Origin: Agapetus fuscipes
Taxonomy: Eukaryota; Arthropoda; Insecta; Trichoptera; Glossosomatidae
NCBI GenBank assembly: GCA_951799405.1
Contig: OX637334.1
Span: forward strand, 8,122,001-8,186,000
Direction: 5' to 3'
Length of the DNA: 64,000 bases
Part shown: positions 31,978 to 42,697 of the stretch, piece after piece
How the letters are laid out: each line of letters opens with the position of its first letter
How positions within the stretch are numbered: the first letter of the stretch is position 1
Position numbers and translations under genes: made by a program
The notes under the pieces: generated by a model
The model's database searches: none
What the model was told of the DNA's origin: nothing
The model's input: the letters and a program-made list of their open reading frames with translations, nothing else

Positions 31978-32285
31978 CCAACCAGAAGATCCAGAGACGC
32001 ACTAATGTCACCGATGTCCAACAACGCATAGCCTGCTTAAAGTGGTTCTGGGTAGATCACATTGCAAGACAGGTGGCAAGACTAAAAGGATTGTCCAATG
32101 GCGACCCAGGATGCCCAAATGGGAAGTAGACCCCAAGTGAGGTGGCTTGACGACATCGAGAGAACTGCGGGTCGACGATGGCTGAACACAACAGCCGGTT
32201 GACAGGCATTGAAGAGAATGGAGGAGTCCTAGCTCCAGGAGTTTACATAGAACTGATGAAGACATAGAAGAAGAAAATTAAGAAC
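31978..32285 (+). pseudogene. RTE-like non-LTR retrotransposon C-terminus relic
   Basis: Read through, the plus strand gives TNVTDVQQRIACLKWFWVDH then IARQVARLKG and later a decayed RWLDDI block. It matches the 'RTRVTDV..RIAKLKWQWAGHIAR' type C-terminus common to RTE-like and related endonuclease-reverse transcriptases. Several stops break it. It ends in a GAA-rich stretch ('gaagacatagaagaagaaaa'). Confidence 0.65.
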
Positions 32286-32582
32286 TTTTCGTTGGTAGGA
32301 CTATACAGATTGCTTTTACCTTTGATCGTTATGGGTGACGTTTTTTAAGTTAATTTATGTATCTTCTGCATTAGCTAGAATTGTTTTTTTATTTGGGCTT
32401 CTGTTTAGTTAATTAATTTAAGCTTTTAATTACCACAATCTCTTTTAAAATTAAGTAACTTATATACTCATGAACTTACTTATTTAATGTTTATGCGAGA
32501 GAAAGTTCCCTAAATGATGTATTTCATATATTGTATATGTGAAATGAGGAATATACCTACTCGGCACAAAATTTTAAATTTA
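32286..32582. other. No feature recognised
   Basis: Nothing identified. Confidence 0.4.
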
Positions 32583-32708
32583 CTTTTTTCTCGGTGGAAA
32601 AACGTCGCAGTTCTATATGAATAGGGTACTTAGCAACCAATAACAAAACAATAGACAGCCTAATAACCCTAATAACCAAGATGTGTGACGTCACAAGAAT
32701 GTCAATGT
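32583..32708 (+). repeat. Family N dispersed repeat with TGACGTCA
   Basis: 'ttctcggtggaaaaacgtcg', 'ttagcaaccaataacaaaac', 'aataaccctaataaccaaga' and the palindrome TGACGTCA at 32696-32703. Confidence 0.6.
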
Positions 32709-33007
32709 CAATATTGTCAGTATTGTGTGGACCTCACATTTACACTAATAAGCTGGCATGAGACCAACCTTCTCTACGGTACAAAATGTTCCACTTTTTA
32801 AAATAAGCTTTGTGAGCAGGTTTTCATACAACTAATTAGTTTTTCCGCCCATCCTTCAAAAGGCGTTTTAAATATTACTCATTTCATGGTTTTAGACAAA
32901 ATATTGTATACCACTGCACGCAATTAGCTATTATAGCACTCGTGCTGTGTATTTTGCCAGTATTCAATTTCAGCAATCGTGCAATTCGTGTATGTAAATA
33001 CATGCGT

Positions 33008-33088
33008 TTTTTGTGCTTTGCTAGAAATCGAGCCCACTATCTTCCGATTACATCTGAAAGGTTCAACCCTAGACTATGAACATCCTAT
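33008..33088 (-). repeat. Family B head, reverse, degenerate
   Basis: 'ttgtgctttgctagaaatcg' and 'cttccgattacatctgaaag' with 'ccctagactatgaac' fit a decayed tRNA-like head. Confidence 0.4.
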
Positions 33089-33289
33089 TGATGATATGTT
33101 TTAACTGTTACACTGTGTAATAAAAAGTTATTTATTCTTAATTGCATTTTAAACGGTGGCCCAAAAAAACCCCAAGCGAGCACTCAAATTCATTTACAGA
33201 TGTATGTAATTATTATTTGTTAAAAGATTACACAGAGTTAATAAGTAATATTATTTTTAATTGATAATACTTTTTCGTGTGGTGGCAAT

Positions 33290-33535
33290 GACCTCAAAGT
33301 GTAACTCCACCTCAAAACGTACCTCGACCTCAAAAAGTTTTTGTATCTTGAAGGATACCTCTACTTCAAAAAATTTCTGTATCTTGAACTATACCTCTAC
33401 CTCAAAATGTTTCTGTGTCTTAAAATACACCTCCACCTCAATATATTTCTGTATCTTAAAATATACTTCTACCTCAATATGTTTCTGTATCTTGAAATAT
33501 ACTTATGTCCTGTACTTCAGAATGTATGTCTCCCT
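33290..33535 (+). repeat. Degenerate 36-bp minisatellite
   Basis: About six units of the type 'cctctacctcaaaatgtttc' + 'tgtatcttaaaatata'. The period is 36 bp, so frames stay open across it (a peptide of TSTSK-FCILKY repeats), but this is a consequence of the period and not evidence for a gene. Scattered decayed units continue at about 33770-33860. Confidence 0.85.
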
Positions 33536-33656
33536 TAAAATATTGATTGTAAAAATATTAATTGTACCTACATGTTTCTCTACCACAAAATGTTTGATTG
33601 CTTAATAATGTTACTCTTTATGAAAAAATTCCTCTATCTAAGACTGACAAAAAATG

Positions 33657-33768
33657 TATCTATAATCTAATTTGCAAAGATATACTGACTTAAGGCTTAG
33701 CAGAAACACGTTAGTTCGCGCTTACACATGCTGTATGTGCATCCACAAAATAAACCGTAAATTTGGAA
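33657..33768 (-). repeat. Family C 3' part, reverse
   Basis: 'ctataatctaatttgcaaag' and 'gttcgcgcttacacatgctg'. Confidence 0.65.
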
Positions 33769-34976
33769 AAATATTTGTGTATCTTCGAATGTACCTCTAA
33801 CTCAAAATATTATGTGTGGATACTTAAAAAATGTATCTCAACCACAAACCGTTTCTATGAGAATATGACTACTTATATTTTCTAGATTTTTTTCATGTAT
33901 TGAGTTTCAAAAACCGCTTTTGTGAAGTAATAAATATTACGTAATATTGAGCGGCAAAAATTTATCTTCATTAGGTCTTTGAACCGAAGAATCGAGTTCG
34001 TAAACTTGCAGCCTAGAAAAAAAGTAAGATATATTTTCGCCTCGTTTTAAAACATCAAGTTTAAAGAGTTTTTCCATTAATTTTATCCTAGCATGTACTT
34101 ACCTTATGAGGTCTAAACAATCAAAATATTCCTCAGTTACGTGACGTCAGCCATAGAAAATTCGCGATAAACTAGGAATTTTTGATAGCTCACAGCATTT
34201 TGCTGGTCAAATATAACAGTAACAATTTATTATTTTTCATAAAGTATTACTAAAAAGTTATATTAATTGTAGAATTATTTATTGTTGTGAATTTACTTAA
34301 AGATTAATTTTTGCATATTCAAATGCACAAATGGGATATCCGTCAAATAGAAAGCGATACGTTGAAAAATTATTCAAACAATTTTGTTTTTATGTAACCC
34401 AAGAAAAGTTGTATTATTTTTAAAAAAATTCGCAGATTCAACCAATTTAGTAGGTGTGTTATCTTATTTTGTATTAAAACGACGTGCTTACGATGTGAAA
34501 ACAAAGTTTTGGATTTTATTCTCCAAAAGATTTGACAGATAAGAAATCTTTGTATGAATGAGAGACCAGAGACCGGTGGTCAGATTTGGAAGAAATCCAG
34601 CCGAATGACCAGGTCTGTTTTGCTGCCCTTTTCAATGTTCCGACCGCCTTTGTTTTTATTGCGGAATGCAGATATAAAATTGCTCACAAATTTCGTTGAG
34701 AGATGTCACCAATATTATCTTAAATTTATCTTGAATGCGCATAACTTTGTAATCATTAACGTCAATCTTGGATACATAAAAGCTTTAGAATTAATATAAA
34801 GCTCTGGCTTAAGGACTAACACCCTAAGCACTTAACATTGTTAATTAACTATTATCAGGTTTTGCGATCTTGATATAGTTTTTTTATGGAAGTTGCGAAC
34901 ATTAATTGCAATTTGATTTGGACCACCCTGCATTCCATACACTTGAATATGACCTTCAACGAAGGCAAGATGACCT
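33769..34976. other. Long stretch without recognised genes
   Basis: AT-rich. Contains TGACGTCA at 34142-34149 and nothing else recognised. Confidence 0.45.
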
Positions 34977-34996
34977 TGAAAGTTCATGAACTTTCA
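34977..34996. promoter_or_regulatory. Perfect 20-bp palindrome with heat-shock-element pattern
   Basis: TGAAAGTTCATGAACTTTCA is a perfect palindrome and fits four alternating GAAnn/TTCnn units (GAA-AG-TTC-AT-GAA-CT-TTC), the binding pattern of heat-shock factor. No recognised gene flanks it, so function is unproven. Confidence 0.4.
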
Positions 34997-35104
34997 TTTC
35001 TTTAATTGAGAGGAATGAAATGCACAAAATTACTAAACGCACCAACAAAACAATTCGAGTATAATTATCGCTGTTATTTAAAACCCAATCATATAGAATG
35101 CTAA

Positions 35105-35195
35105 ACTGGTAAGAAGTCTAATGGTTAACGCTAGGAACTTATTAACGGAAGGTATATGATTTGATTCCCCGTGGAGCACAAATAAAATATCATAC
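35105..35195 (+). repeat. Family B head, degenerate
   Basis: 'gtctaatggttaacgctagg' and 'gatttgattccccgtggagc' then 'acaaataaaatat'. Confidence 0.5.
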
Positions 35196-35204
35196 CATGA
35201 TCTA

Positions 35205-35450
35205 TAATCTACATTACAGAGATATACTAACATTTTAGATTCATATTCAATGTATACCCTCAAGCAGACACGTGTAAGTACACGCGTACACATGCTGCAT
35301 AAATACCTAAATAAATAATTTAAAAAAACACCTCTAATGAACATGAACCTTGCAACTCTTGCTGAATCCCTTTCCTGAAACAGCTAAAAGTGATCCATTC
35401 TTTTCAGCATCGGTGGTAAGCCTCATGCCAACCGTTTAGTCAAGGTGATC
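35205..35450 (-). repeat. Family C, reverse, near full length
   Basis: 'tctacattacagagatatac', 'cgcgtacacatgctgcat', 'cttgcaactcttgctgaatc' and 'ctcatgccaaccgtttagtc'. Confidence 0.75.
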
Positions 35451-35867
35451 AAAATAATCCGAATATTATTATTATCGTTGAATACTTAAAAATAAAAACA
35501 CATTTTCATCATTTCAATTCCTTATTTTGCCTCTACGAAGTGCTCGTTCTTGCAATATGCACATTCACACACAGTTTTCTATGACCTCATATTAACGATA
35601 CTCCTCACACACATCTCGCATCGTACAAGTACGTACCGATAAGGCTGCGGCTCGTCCTTGGTTCAAACTGAGGTCTATACCTACGTAGGTTCGTGACTGT
35701 ACCCGCCCCATTGCTGCGCGGTCCAACCTCCGATGTAATAGGAATAAAATGAAGTGTTTTCTGTTTGAATCAGCCGCTAAGGGCCTACAAGATCAAAACC
35801 ATAATTTTTTATGAAATAACCAGTTGAATGGTTGATTAAAAAAGGCCTTAATATCATAGTGGGGAAA
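35451..35867. other. No feature recognised
   Basis: Nothing identified. Confidence 0.4.
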
Positions 35868-36015
35868 CTTAGGGGTTATGTTCATTTGAGATTTGGGTTT
35901 TTATGAAGTTTACATGCGGCATGTGTAAGCGCGAACTTATACGCGTCTTATAGTGAGCATGCATAATAATCTTAAATGTTATGTTTATTAATAATATAGA
36001 TTAAAGATTATAATG
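35868..36015 (+). repeat. Family C 3' two-thirds
   Basis: 'cttaggggttatgttcattt', 'catgcggcatgtgtaagcgc' and 'aatcttaaatgttatg'. Confidence 0.7.
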
Positions 36016-36399
36016 GCATATTAAGTTCTTTAAAATGAGGTAGCCATCCTCATGCCAGAACCCTTTCAATAAATCAATGTTTGTTTATGTTAATTTTGAC
36101 AAGGGTTTACGATCCTAAAACAGATTGCAAGCCTTCAAATATTTGATGTGAATTAAAATATGTTTTGTATAGATTTATGCAAATCATCTTTAGTCATCTA
36201 AGTTGCAAATTTCTGGATGGTTAAGCTTTATGTTGATGAGATGCCGAAGAACACCGTCATAAAAAAAATGTTCATCATCATTTTTTGATCTTATCTCATC
36301 ATAAGGCATTTCCGTGTTGTGCTAGCCATCTCTTTTGTTGATTGCTATCATCTCGAGCCGCGAATAGGAAGAAACAGAAAAAGAAGAAGAATGGATTTG
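36016..36399. other. No feature recognised
   Basis: Ends in a GAA-rich stretch (36365-36390) that could be a retroelement tail. Confidence 0.4.
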
Positions 36400-36452
36400 G
36401 CACAAATACCAATGACAACAAATTGTGACGTCACACGACTAGGTTACTAGGG
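36400..36452 (-). repeat. Family N fragment, reverse
   Basis: Reverse complement reads 'accctagtaacctagtcgtg' then TGACGTCACAA (palindrome at 36426-36433), matching the 3' part of the 32583 copy. Confidence 0.5.
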
Positions 36453-36635
36453 TAAATGCGAACAATAGTGCCTTGTTGTGCCAGCGATCTGTCTCCGTTT
36501 GTTGTCATCCATGCGCTGCTTCAAATCCTGGAAGTATAAAGTTATTGGGCAACCTCTTGTTTGCTTTTCCAAGATATTGTGTTCAAAATGTTTGCTGAGA
36601 GAGCTAGATCTCACTTCCCAGAGGGAGTATAACAA

Positions 36636-36850
36636 ATAGTTCCCGTTTTGGTGTTCACTCCAACTTCAATTTACTCCGCCTCCCCGAGAAATGAGAATCT
36701 GCCTACTCGGGAGCTAGGAAACCTCCGACTCAAGTGGATGACGTAAGGACGGCTTCCTATCCTGCGAAAAAAAAAAATTACACATGCAACGACTTTAGAG
36801 ATAAAGCGAAAAAATGTGCACTATATGTGCAAGGCTAGTTGCGTTGTGGA
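36636..36850 (+). repeat. Family A, lacking the head
   Basis: 'cccgttttggtgttcac', 'cgagaaatgagaatctgcc', 'tactcgggagctaggaaac' and 'ctatatgtgcaaggctagtt'. Confidence 0.7.
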
Positions 36851-36887
36851 ATAAAATATTACACTGTTTTATACTATCACAATATGT

Positions 36888-37167
36888 TCAGTCGACAGCT
36901 TCATTGGAGAGTATTTGCAATCCATGCCGAGAGCTCAGGTTCGAATCCCATCGAGGGAGTTAGATTTTTTTTTCGTTTCCGTTTTCCGTTTCGATAATTA
37001 TTTCTAGCTCAAAAATAAAATACCAGCTAAGTGTACTCAGCCTTCACAAAAAAATGAGTGCCAGCCCCTTGGGAGCTGGGAAACCCTCACTTCAATCGAA
37101 GTGGATGGCATTAGACCGGCCCCTTACCTGTAAAATAAATAAGTTCCACATGCCTCAAGCGGTCAAC
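36888..37167 (+). mobile_element. Family A SINE with head
   Basis: 'agtcgacagcttcattggag', B box 'caggttcgaatcccatcgag', 'aaaaataaaataccagctaa', 'gggagctgggaaaccctcac'. The 3' end is missing. Confidence 0.8.
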
Positions 37168-37435
37168 TTTTTATTATTATTTTCAATCAAAATTGCTCGT
37201 TAGATTTCGTGACTCGACCTGACCCAACCATCGCAACGTACCGAAGCTATTATCAAACTAAGCTGCATTCAATTTACGTTTTGGTGTAATAAATTCCGTG
37301 ATGTTGAACTTGCCATTATAAAGTTAACATGGAGAGGATTGCAATATTCGCCGAACATAGTGTGTGTGTTTTTGATTCTCTAGAGTGAAATATAAAGAGC
37401 GTTGGCAGATAGAGAGCTGCAATCTTTAATGTAAT

Positions 37436-37662
37436 AATCTTCAAGTTGCAAAGATGTATTAACATTAAAGATTCAGATTAAATGCATGCTCACGAGGAGA
37501 AGCGTGTAAGTTTGCGCGTACAGATGCTGCATGCCTACTTACAAAATAAAAGCCCAACTTAACGTAACATACACCCTGCACCTCATGCCGAATTTCCGTT
37601 AATCAGGGGTGTCATCGGCAGATGTGAAACACTTTTGGTGGTCAGCCTTATACTACATATTG
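37436..37662 (-). repeat. Family C, reverse
   Basis: 'caagttgcaaagatgtatta', 'taagtttgcgcgtacagatg', 'ccctgcacctcatgccgaat' and 'tggtggtcagccttatacta'. Confidence 0.75.
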
Positions 37663-38711
37663 TTTTAAAAATAAAATTGACTTCTTCCTTCGATAAGTGT
37701 ATATAAACAAAGAAAATATTAAATTTAATAAGGCAGTACAATATTTAAAGAAAGAACTTTTGAAATTTAAAATAAGAATAAAAAAGTTTTTTAAAAATAT
37801 ACCAAATGAACCTTAAAAGTTTCAGAAAGAGTACAATCATAATAATTTTTTAATAAGTTGATAAAAGAAGAAAAAAGAATCTGTAAAACTGACGTGAAAT
37901 CATTTCAATGACGTCACACTTTTAACATTTCAATGACGTCACAGATAAGATTTTTATCTCGAAAATTCCTCAAAGAATTAAACGCTTATTTTAATAAATT
38001 ATAATTAAGTCAAAAGGTTATGTTGCCGAATTAAAGAGTCAGATACCATCTTCAAAGTGGGTACCATCATTTAGTCTCTGGATTATAAAAAACGTGATTC
38101 TCAACGCGGACCAACTACAAATTAGCTCAAAGGTATAACGGTTAGAAAATGGCGTGTTTAAGAGCTGTTAATACTTAAAATATTTCAATTTGTCTTTTAT
38201 TTACACTTGTATGGACAGAAAAAAAGACATGTTTTTTTTTATTAAATTTTGCTAACGAATAATATGTTTTACGTGTTTATGTGTCATAAAAATGTGACCT
38301 GGAAGCATTTCAGAGATTTAGAGAAAAATGGACAAATTTAAAATATTTGTGTTTTTCTTAGCGGGAATTTTTTTAGTAAGAACAATCCTTGGCAACCAGT
38401 AGAAAGGTTTTTTTCTTTTTAATTTTAAATACATTTATGAAGAGGATTGCAATTTACCAAACTATTTGCCTGGTCAGATAAAATACAGGTAGCTATTAGC
38501 ATGACCCATGAATAATGTATAATAGTAATTTTAATGAATTATGAATGCATAAGTACCCAATGGCATCTCTTGAACCAAGGTTAAAGTTATCATCGAGAGG
38601 TCTGACGATACTCAAAACGTTGTTTTTATTTCAAGCATGCTAGTCAAAGTAACCATCATGACTGCTTGTCCATTCCGTCGACAAAATGTCTTTTGGCTTA
38701 CAATTCGTTAC
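37663..38711. other. Long stretch without recognised genes
   Basis: AT-rich. Two TGACGTCA sites at 37909-37916 and 37934-37941 lie in an 18-bp direct repeat (catttcaatgacgtcaca). Nothing else recognised. Confidence 0.45.
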
Positions 38712-38905
38712 GAATCGGGCGCTTACAAATGTCGCATGTGTATTTAGTAAATACACATGAATAAATACTATTTACAGATTAAAACATAAGCTCTGTAACT
38801 TTTGCCAACCTTCCCTGAAACAAGGGTGGCATTGGCAAAGTGAACCATTGTTTACTCTATGAGTGGGGACCTTTATACCAACCTATAAGTTAAGGAACGA
38901 TACGA
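38712..38905 (-). repeat. Family C, reverse
   Basis: 'gcgcttacaaatgtcgcatg', 'ttccctgaaacaagggtggc', 'attggcaaagtgaaccattg' and 'accaacctataagttaagga'. Confidence 0.75.
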
Positions 38906-39445
38906 TACAATACGATTATACCTACTAATAAAGTATAAACGAAGAAATATTATATAATTAACACTAACGATGAAGAATAAAAAACAACTCTTGCTACTTT
39001 TTATTAATTAAACGGAATCATAAGTTAACAATGCCACGTGAGATCCATGTTTTTCCAAATCAAATTAAAAGCAATACAAAAAGTAGAAATCTCTTTTGAA
39101 TAGAGCAATTTGCCGTGCGGTCCCATTGAACGATATTTTATGCTCTGATCTGCCGACAATGAGGCGAGCGGATAGATCTTTTTTGCTGATATTTATGTGA
39201 ATCTGTACTAATGCGCGATTTGTGTGCAGCTCTTCTGTCCCACACTTGTTGTTAAAATGTAATTAGTTTTGTTTTTTTGTTCAATGGCTAATGAGTTTAG
39301 AGTGAAAAAGAGTTTCACATACCGTTTACATTTTATGATTTGATTATTTAGAGGTGAAAATATACAAATAAAATATACAATATCTTTTTTTGATACGGTG
39401 ATTATCATCTCAAACAAACCCTTGAAACCTCAGGAAATATTTTTA
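38906..39445. other. No feature recognised
   Basis: Short frame at 39208-39417 lacks motifs. Confidence 0.4.
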
Positions 39446-39508
39446 TTCCTTGATTGATAGGTTGGTTGAAGGTGGACCACCCATACTCTAAAAAATGGTT
39501 CACTTTGT
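39446..39508 (+). repeat. Family C head
   Basis: 'ttccttgattgataggttgg' and 'ggaccacccatactctaaaa'. It joins directly to an opposed C copy. Confidence 0.75.
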
Positions 39509-39670
39509 TTAAGATTCATATTAAATGCATTCCTATAAACAGGCGCGTATAAGTTCGCGCTTACGCATGCCGCATGTGTACTTATAACATTCAAACTCAA
39601 TCTCAAATGAATATTAGCCCTGCAACTCTTGCCGACGTTCCCTAAAACAGGTTGAAATTGATAAATTAAA
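39509..39670 (-). repeat. Family C, reverse (continues at 39875)
   Basis: 'ttaagattcatattaaatgc', 'gttcgcgcttacgcatgccg', 'agccctgcaactcttgccga'. Interrupted at the duplicated 'taattttttaca' by an inverted-repeat insert, then completed at 39875-39928. Confidence 0.8.
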
Positions 39671-39674
39671 TAAT

Positions 39675-39880
39675 TTTTTACATTATCTAGATTTTCAGCA
39701 GTAACTTCGTGAAAGTTTATTTCAATACATTAAAATAAAAATTGCTTTGTTTTAATTCACATGAGTTTATTTTTGTATACACTTGAAGATGGAAGGTACT
39801 GCTTCTCCCGAAACTGGTCGTGTACAAAAATAAACTCACGTGAAATAAAACAAAGCAATTTTTGTTTTAATGTAATTTTT
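39675..39880. mobile_element. Foldback insert with 12-bp flanking duplication
   Basis: The insert interrupts family C; 'taattttttaca' lies on both sides. Its arms pair 'aaaattgctttgttttaatt' with 'aaataaaacaaagcaatttt', and 'gagtttatttttgta' with 'tacaaaaataaactc'. The loop has 'cttgaagatggaaggtactg' and 'cgaaactggtcg'. Confidence 0.75.
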
Positions 39881-39928
39881 TACAGTTTGGGTTGTCAGCC
39901 TCTTACCAACCTACAAGCCAAGGAACCA
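39881..39928 (-). repeat. Family C, reverse, 5' end (continuation)
   Basis: 'gtttgggttgtcagcctctt' and 'accaacctacaagccaagga'. Confidence 0.7.
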
Positions 39929-40508
39929 TTATAATGTAGTAACATAGTTTTTACGAAAATGAAATATCCGCCGGGATACCGTTTATGGATATTTCGAGGG
40001 GCTTAAACCAGCGTAGATTTGATTTCAAACATACTTTTGATCATAAAAGACATTTTTTTAGGTGAAAACCTTTTAACGTTAAATAACTAATGGAGCGAAA
40101 ATTTAACAATTCATTATCATCACTTACACAATCATTTGCAAATTTGACAGACAAATTTTACAACACTTTGTCTTGTGGCGGACTAAAGGAGGTATTTTGA
40201 TTAATGCCCTGCCTTTCTTAAGTCTACCATTAGGCCTCGCCTAATAATACTGTCTGTGGACCATCAATAATATCATCTCGCCGGGACTGTTTAGTTCCGA
40301 AAGACTCGGTGAAAAAAATGGTGTGAATATTGATGGCTTTTGAAATACTTACTGTTAAAAATATCGGAATTTTTCGGACCGGTTTTATTTTTGGTGTTGT
40401 GATGTGTGGTTGAATATTGCTTACTCTTTTGAAAGATTTTACAGTTATGTAGGTTTTAAGTGACTGTGATATCGTTTTACAAAAAATGCGCGAGGTTTAT
40501 AATTTTGG
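39929..40508. other. No feature recognised
   Basis: A weak inverted pair ('accatcaataat' and 'atattgatggct') at 40259-40342 only. Confidence 0.4.
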
Positions 40509-40845
40509 TTCGTTGACTTAAAGGTTGTTTTAAGGCAGACCATCACCGCAGGGTTGGTATGCGGCTGACCACCCATGCTGTAGAAAATGGTTCACTTTGC
40601 CAATGTCCCCCTTGTTTCAGGGAAAGTGGGCAAGAGTTGCAGGGTGCATGACCATTTGAAATTTGGTTTTTATATTGTAGGTTCACATGCGGCATGCGAA
40701 AGCACGAACTTGTACGTGTCTGCTTGTAAGAATGCATGTAATGTGAATCCGCAATGTTACATCTCTTTGTAACTTAGATTAAATTAGATTAGACATCCAT
40801 ACTGTAAAAATTGTTCACTTTTGCTAATACTACCCTTCTCAAAAG
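40509..40845 (+). mobile_element. Family C with partial duplication at both ends
   Basis: Two heads in tandem ('cgttgacttaaaggttgttt' then 'ggttggtatgcggctgacca'), full body with 'cacatgcggcatgcgaaagc', tail 'attaaattagattagac', then another C start ('atactgtaaaaattgttcac'). Confidence 0.8.
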
Positions 40846-40875
40846 TTTCAATACTTTTTAACATTTGCATTGAAA

Positions 40876-41100
40876 CTGGAGTGCTTAGGTTTGAATCCCA
40901 TCAAGGTATGAAACATGGTTTCTGGTGTTTTTTATTTTTATTTAAATAAAAATATAAGGAAGACTTCATGAGTTAGAAAAACCTTCTCCCTTAGAAGCAA
41001 GGAAGCGTATGGCTGCCTCCCGTGTGTAAAAAATAAAAATGTTCCAATATTCATATGCCCCTCCTTCGAAAACAATAAATGGTAATAGTGCTTAAGTTAT
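40876..41100 (+). repeat. Family A, degenerate
   Basis: 'taggtttgaatcccatcaag', 'cctcccgtgtgtaaaaaata' and 'atgcccctccttcga'. Confidence 0.5.
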
Positions 41101-41322
41101 TTTGTACAAAAAGTTTTTGATAGTACCTACTTGTATTTCGTAGTAATGGGTTATTAGTACTGTTTTAGTAATTTAGCAGGTTTTTAGTTGTACTTACAGT
41201 GTGCCGTGTGGGTAATATATTAGTAAGTAGGTATTCATAATTTAGTAGTTATTAACTGCCAATAACTGGTAGTGTTTAGTATTAGTACTGTTTTAGTAAT
41301 CTATTTATGTAAGTGGCTTAAT

Positions 41323-41523
41323 GCTTTGTCAAACAGGAAGCTTTCTTAGGATACGTTAAGGCGCTAAAGCGTCCCGAACTAGCGTCGCGTTATAGCGCTG
41401 CATTATTTTGTGCTGAACATATCTAAGCCGATCAAATACAAAGTAAGCGACGTTACGGTTCTTTTGCATTGCCGCCTTGACGCGCGCTAAGAACTCTTCC
41501 TGTTTGACGAAGCCGTAGCATGT
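41323..41523. mobile_element. 201-bp MITE-like element (family M)
   Basis: Ends 'gctttgtcaaacaggaagct' and 'cttcctgtttgacgaagc' are inverted. The interior is GC-rich ('gcgtcgcgttatagcgctgc'). An interior relative lies at 63788-63865. Confidence 0.8.
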
Positions 41524-42416
41524 CAAAAGCTTCTAGGAGCTTTTTTGATATATCTGTGTCCACATCGCAATTTTTTAACATTGTAAAAAATATCAAATAA
41601 ACATCTCATTCAAATAGATATTATATTAATGTTGTATAGAACGCACGCCTGCGTGCAAGATGCGAGACCGATACTGACTTTGAGTGACGCTTTCAGTGAA
41701 AAAACTTGACTGTGGGCCGAATGCCCATCGCGGTATAATATTTACTTATTTGGTTCATGATTCAGCGAATACTCTGTGAAACGTAACGGTCCCACCAAGG
41801 CTTTTTTAGCACAGGCGACCACCTCTAGAGGAATGGCGAAAAAGGTTATTGGCCGATTTCTTTAACACGTGACTGCTCCACTTAACATCTCTGTTGAAAG
41901 CGATGAACCTGGATTTTTAAATAGACCGATTTTGGTTTTGATCCATTCATTTGTTTGATTTCAAAAATGTAATGTGATTCTACTTCTTTCAGACTCCTAC
42001 TCTCCTGGGCTTACACTTTTCAAAGTCCGTCAATTCACCATCGGGCAAACACATTTTTTTTAATCTATATAACAATTGTGAAATTATTTGTATTTATTTA
42101 TAGAATATTAAGTATATTATTGTTCTCAAAATATGCAATGCTTATAGTTCAGTTTCTCCTCACAGCCTTGCGTGGCTCGAACTTGTTCCCCAAGTAAAAG
42201 GCTTTAGATTACACCACGAGCTGCGGTCAGTGGTAACTCGGGGGCAAATTTGCGGTCTGGACTATAAATAAGATAACACCACACCCAAGTGGTGTCTGCT
42301 CGTGTTAACCTTCACGGAGTATAAGTAATAAGATGAAAAGCAAGAAGGGATCGATCAGGGGGAGAAAAGAAGACATGGGATACCGATCGAATCACCGAAT
42401 TGTTGTTTCTTATAAT
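41524..42416. other. No feature recognised
   Basis: Nothing identified. Confidence 0.4.
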
Positions 42417-42697
42417 GACCGGTCCGTAGTCTAGTGGTTCTGAGTCGTGATTGGACGGTAGACGATTTAAATCCCAGCAGCGCACATTTTTTTTTTCCAA
42501 ATATGCTTCTCGCTGGGTCGAAAAATTAATCTGTCTTTACCAAAGACCAGTCAACATAGTTAAATCCAGCTTTGTAGCAACTGAGTCTTGCTTGAGAGTT
42601 GGCGCTTTCTATAATGATGACCAAGCTTGCAGAGGGCTTTTGAGGTGTGACTCAAACAAAAACGGCGCTCACCAAATAAATCATCCTAATATTATTA
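42417..42697 (+). mobile_element. Family B SINE, near full length, tRNA-only head
   Basis: 'gaccggtccgtagtctagtg', a decayed B box, 'tgcttctcgctgggtcga', 'ctttaccaaagaccagtcaa', 'tgagtcttgcttgagagttg', 'gcagagggcttttgaggtgt' and 'ctcaccaaataaatcatcct' plus an ATT tail. No 5S module precedes it. Confidence 0.88.

Noticed and set aside
33261..33605. Repeat-protein gene of 114 codons
   Set aside because: Explained by a 36-bp minisatellite whose period preserves the frame.
39750..39830. Hammerhead-type ribozyme in the foldback loop
   Set aside because: It has gaagatg and gaaac words but lacks the CTGATGA core.
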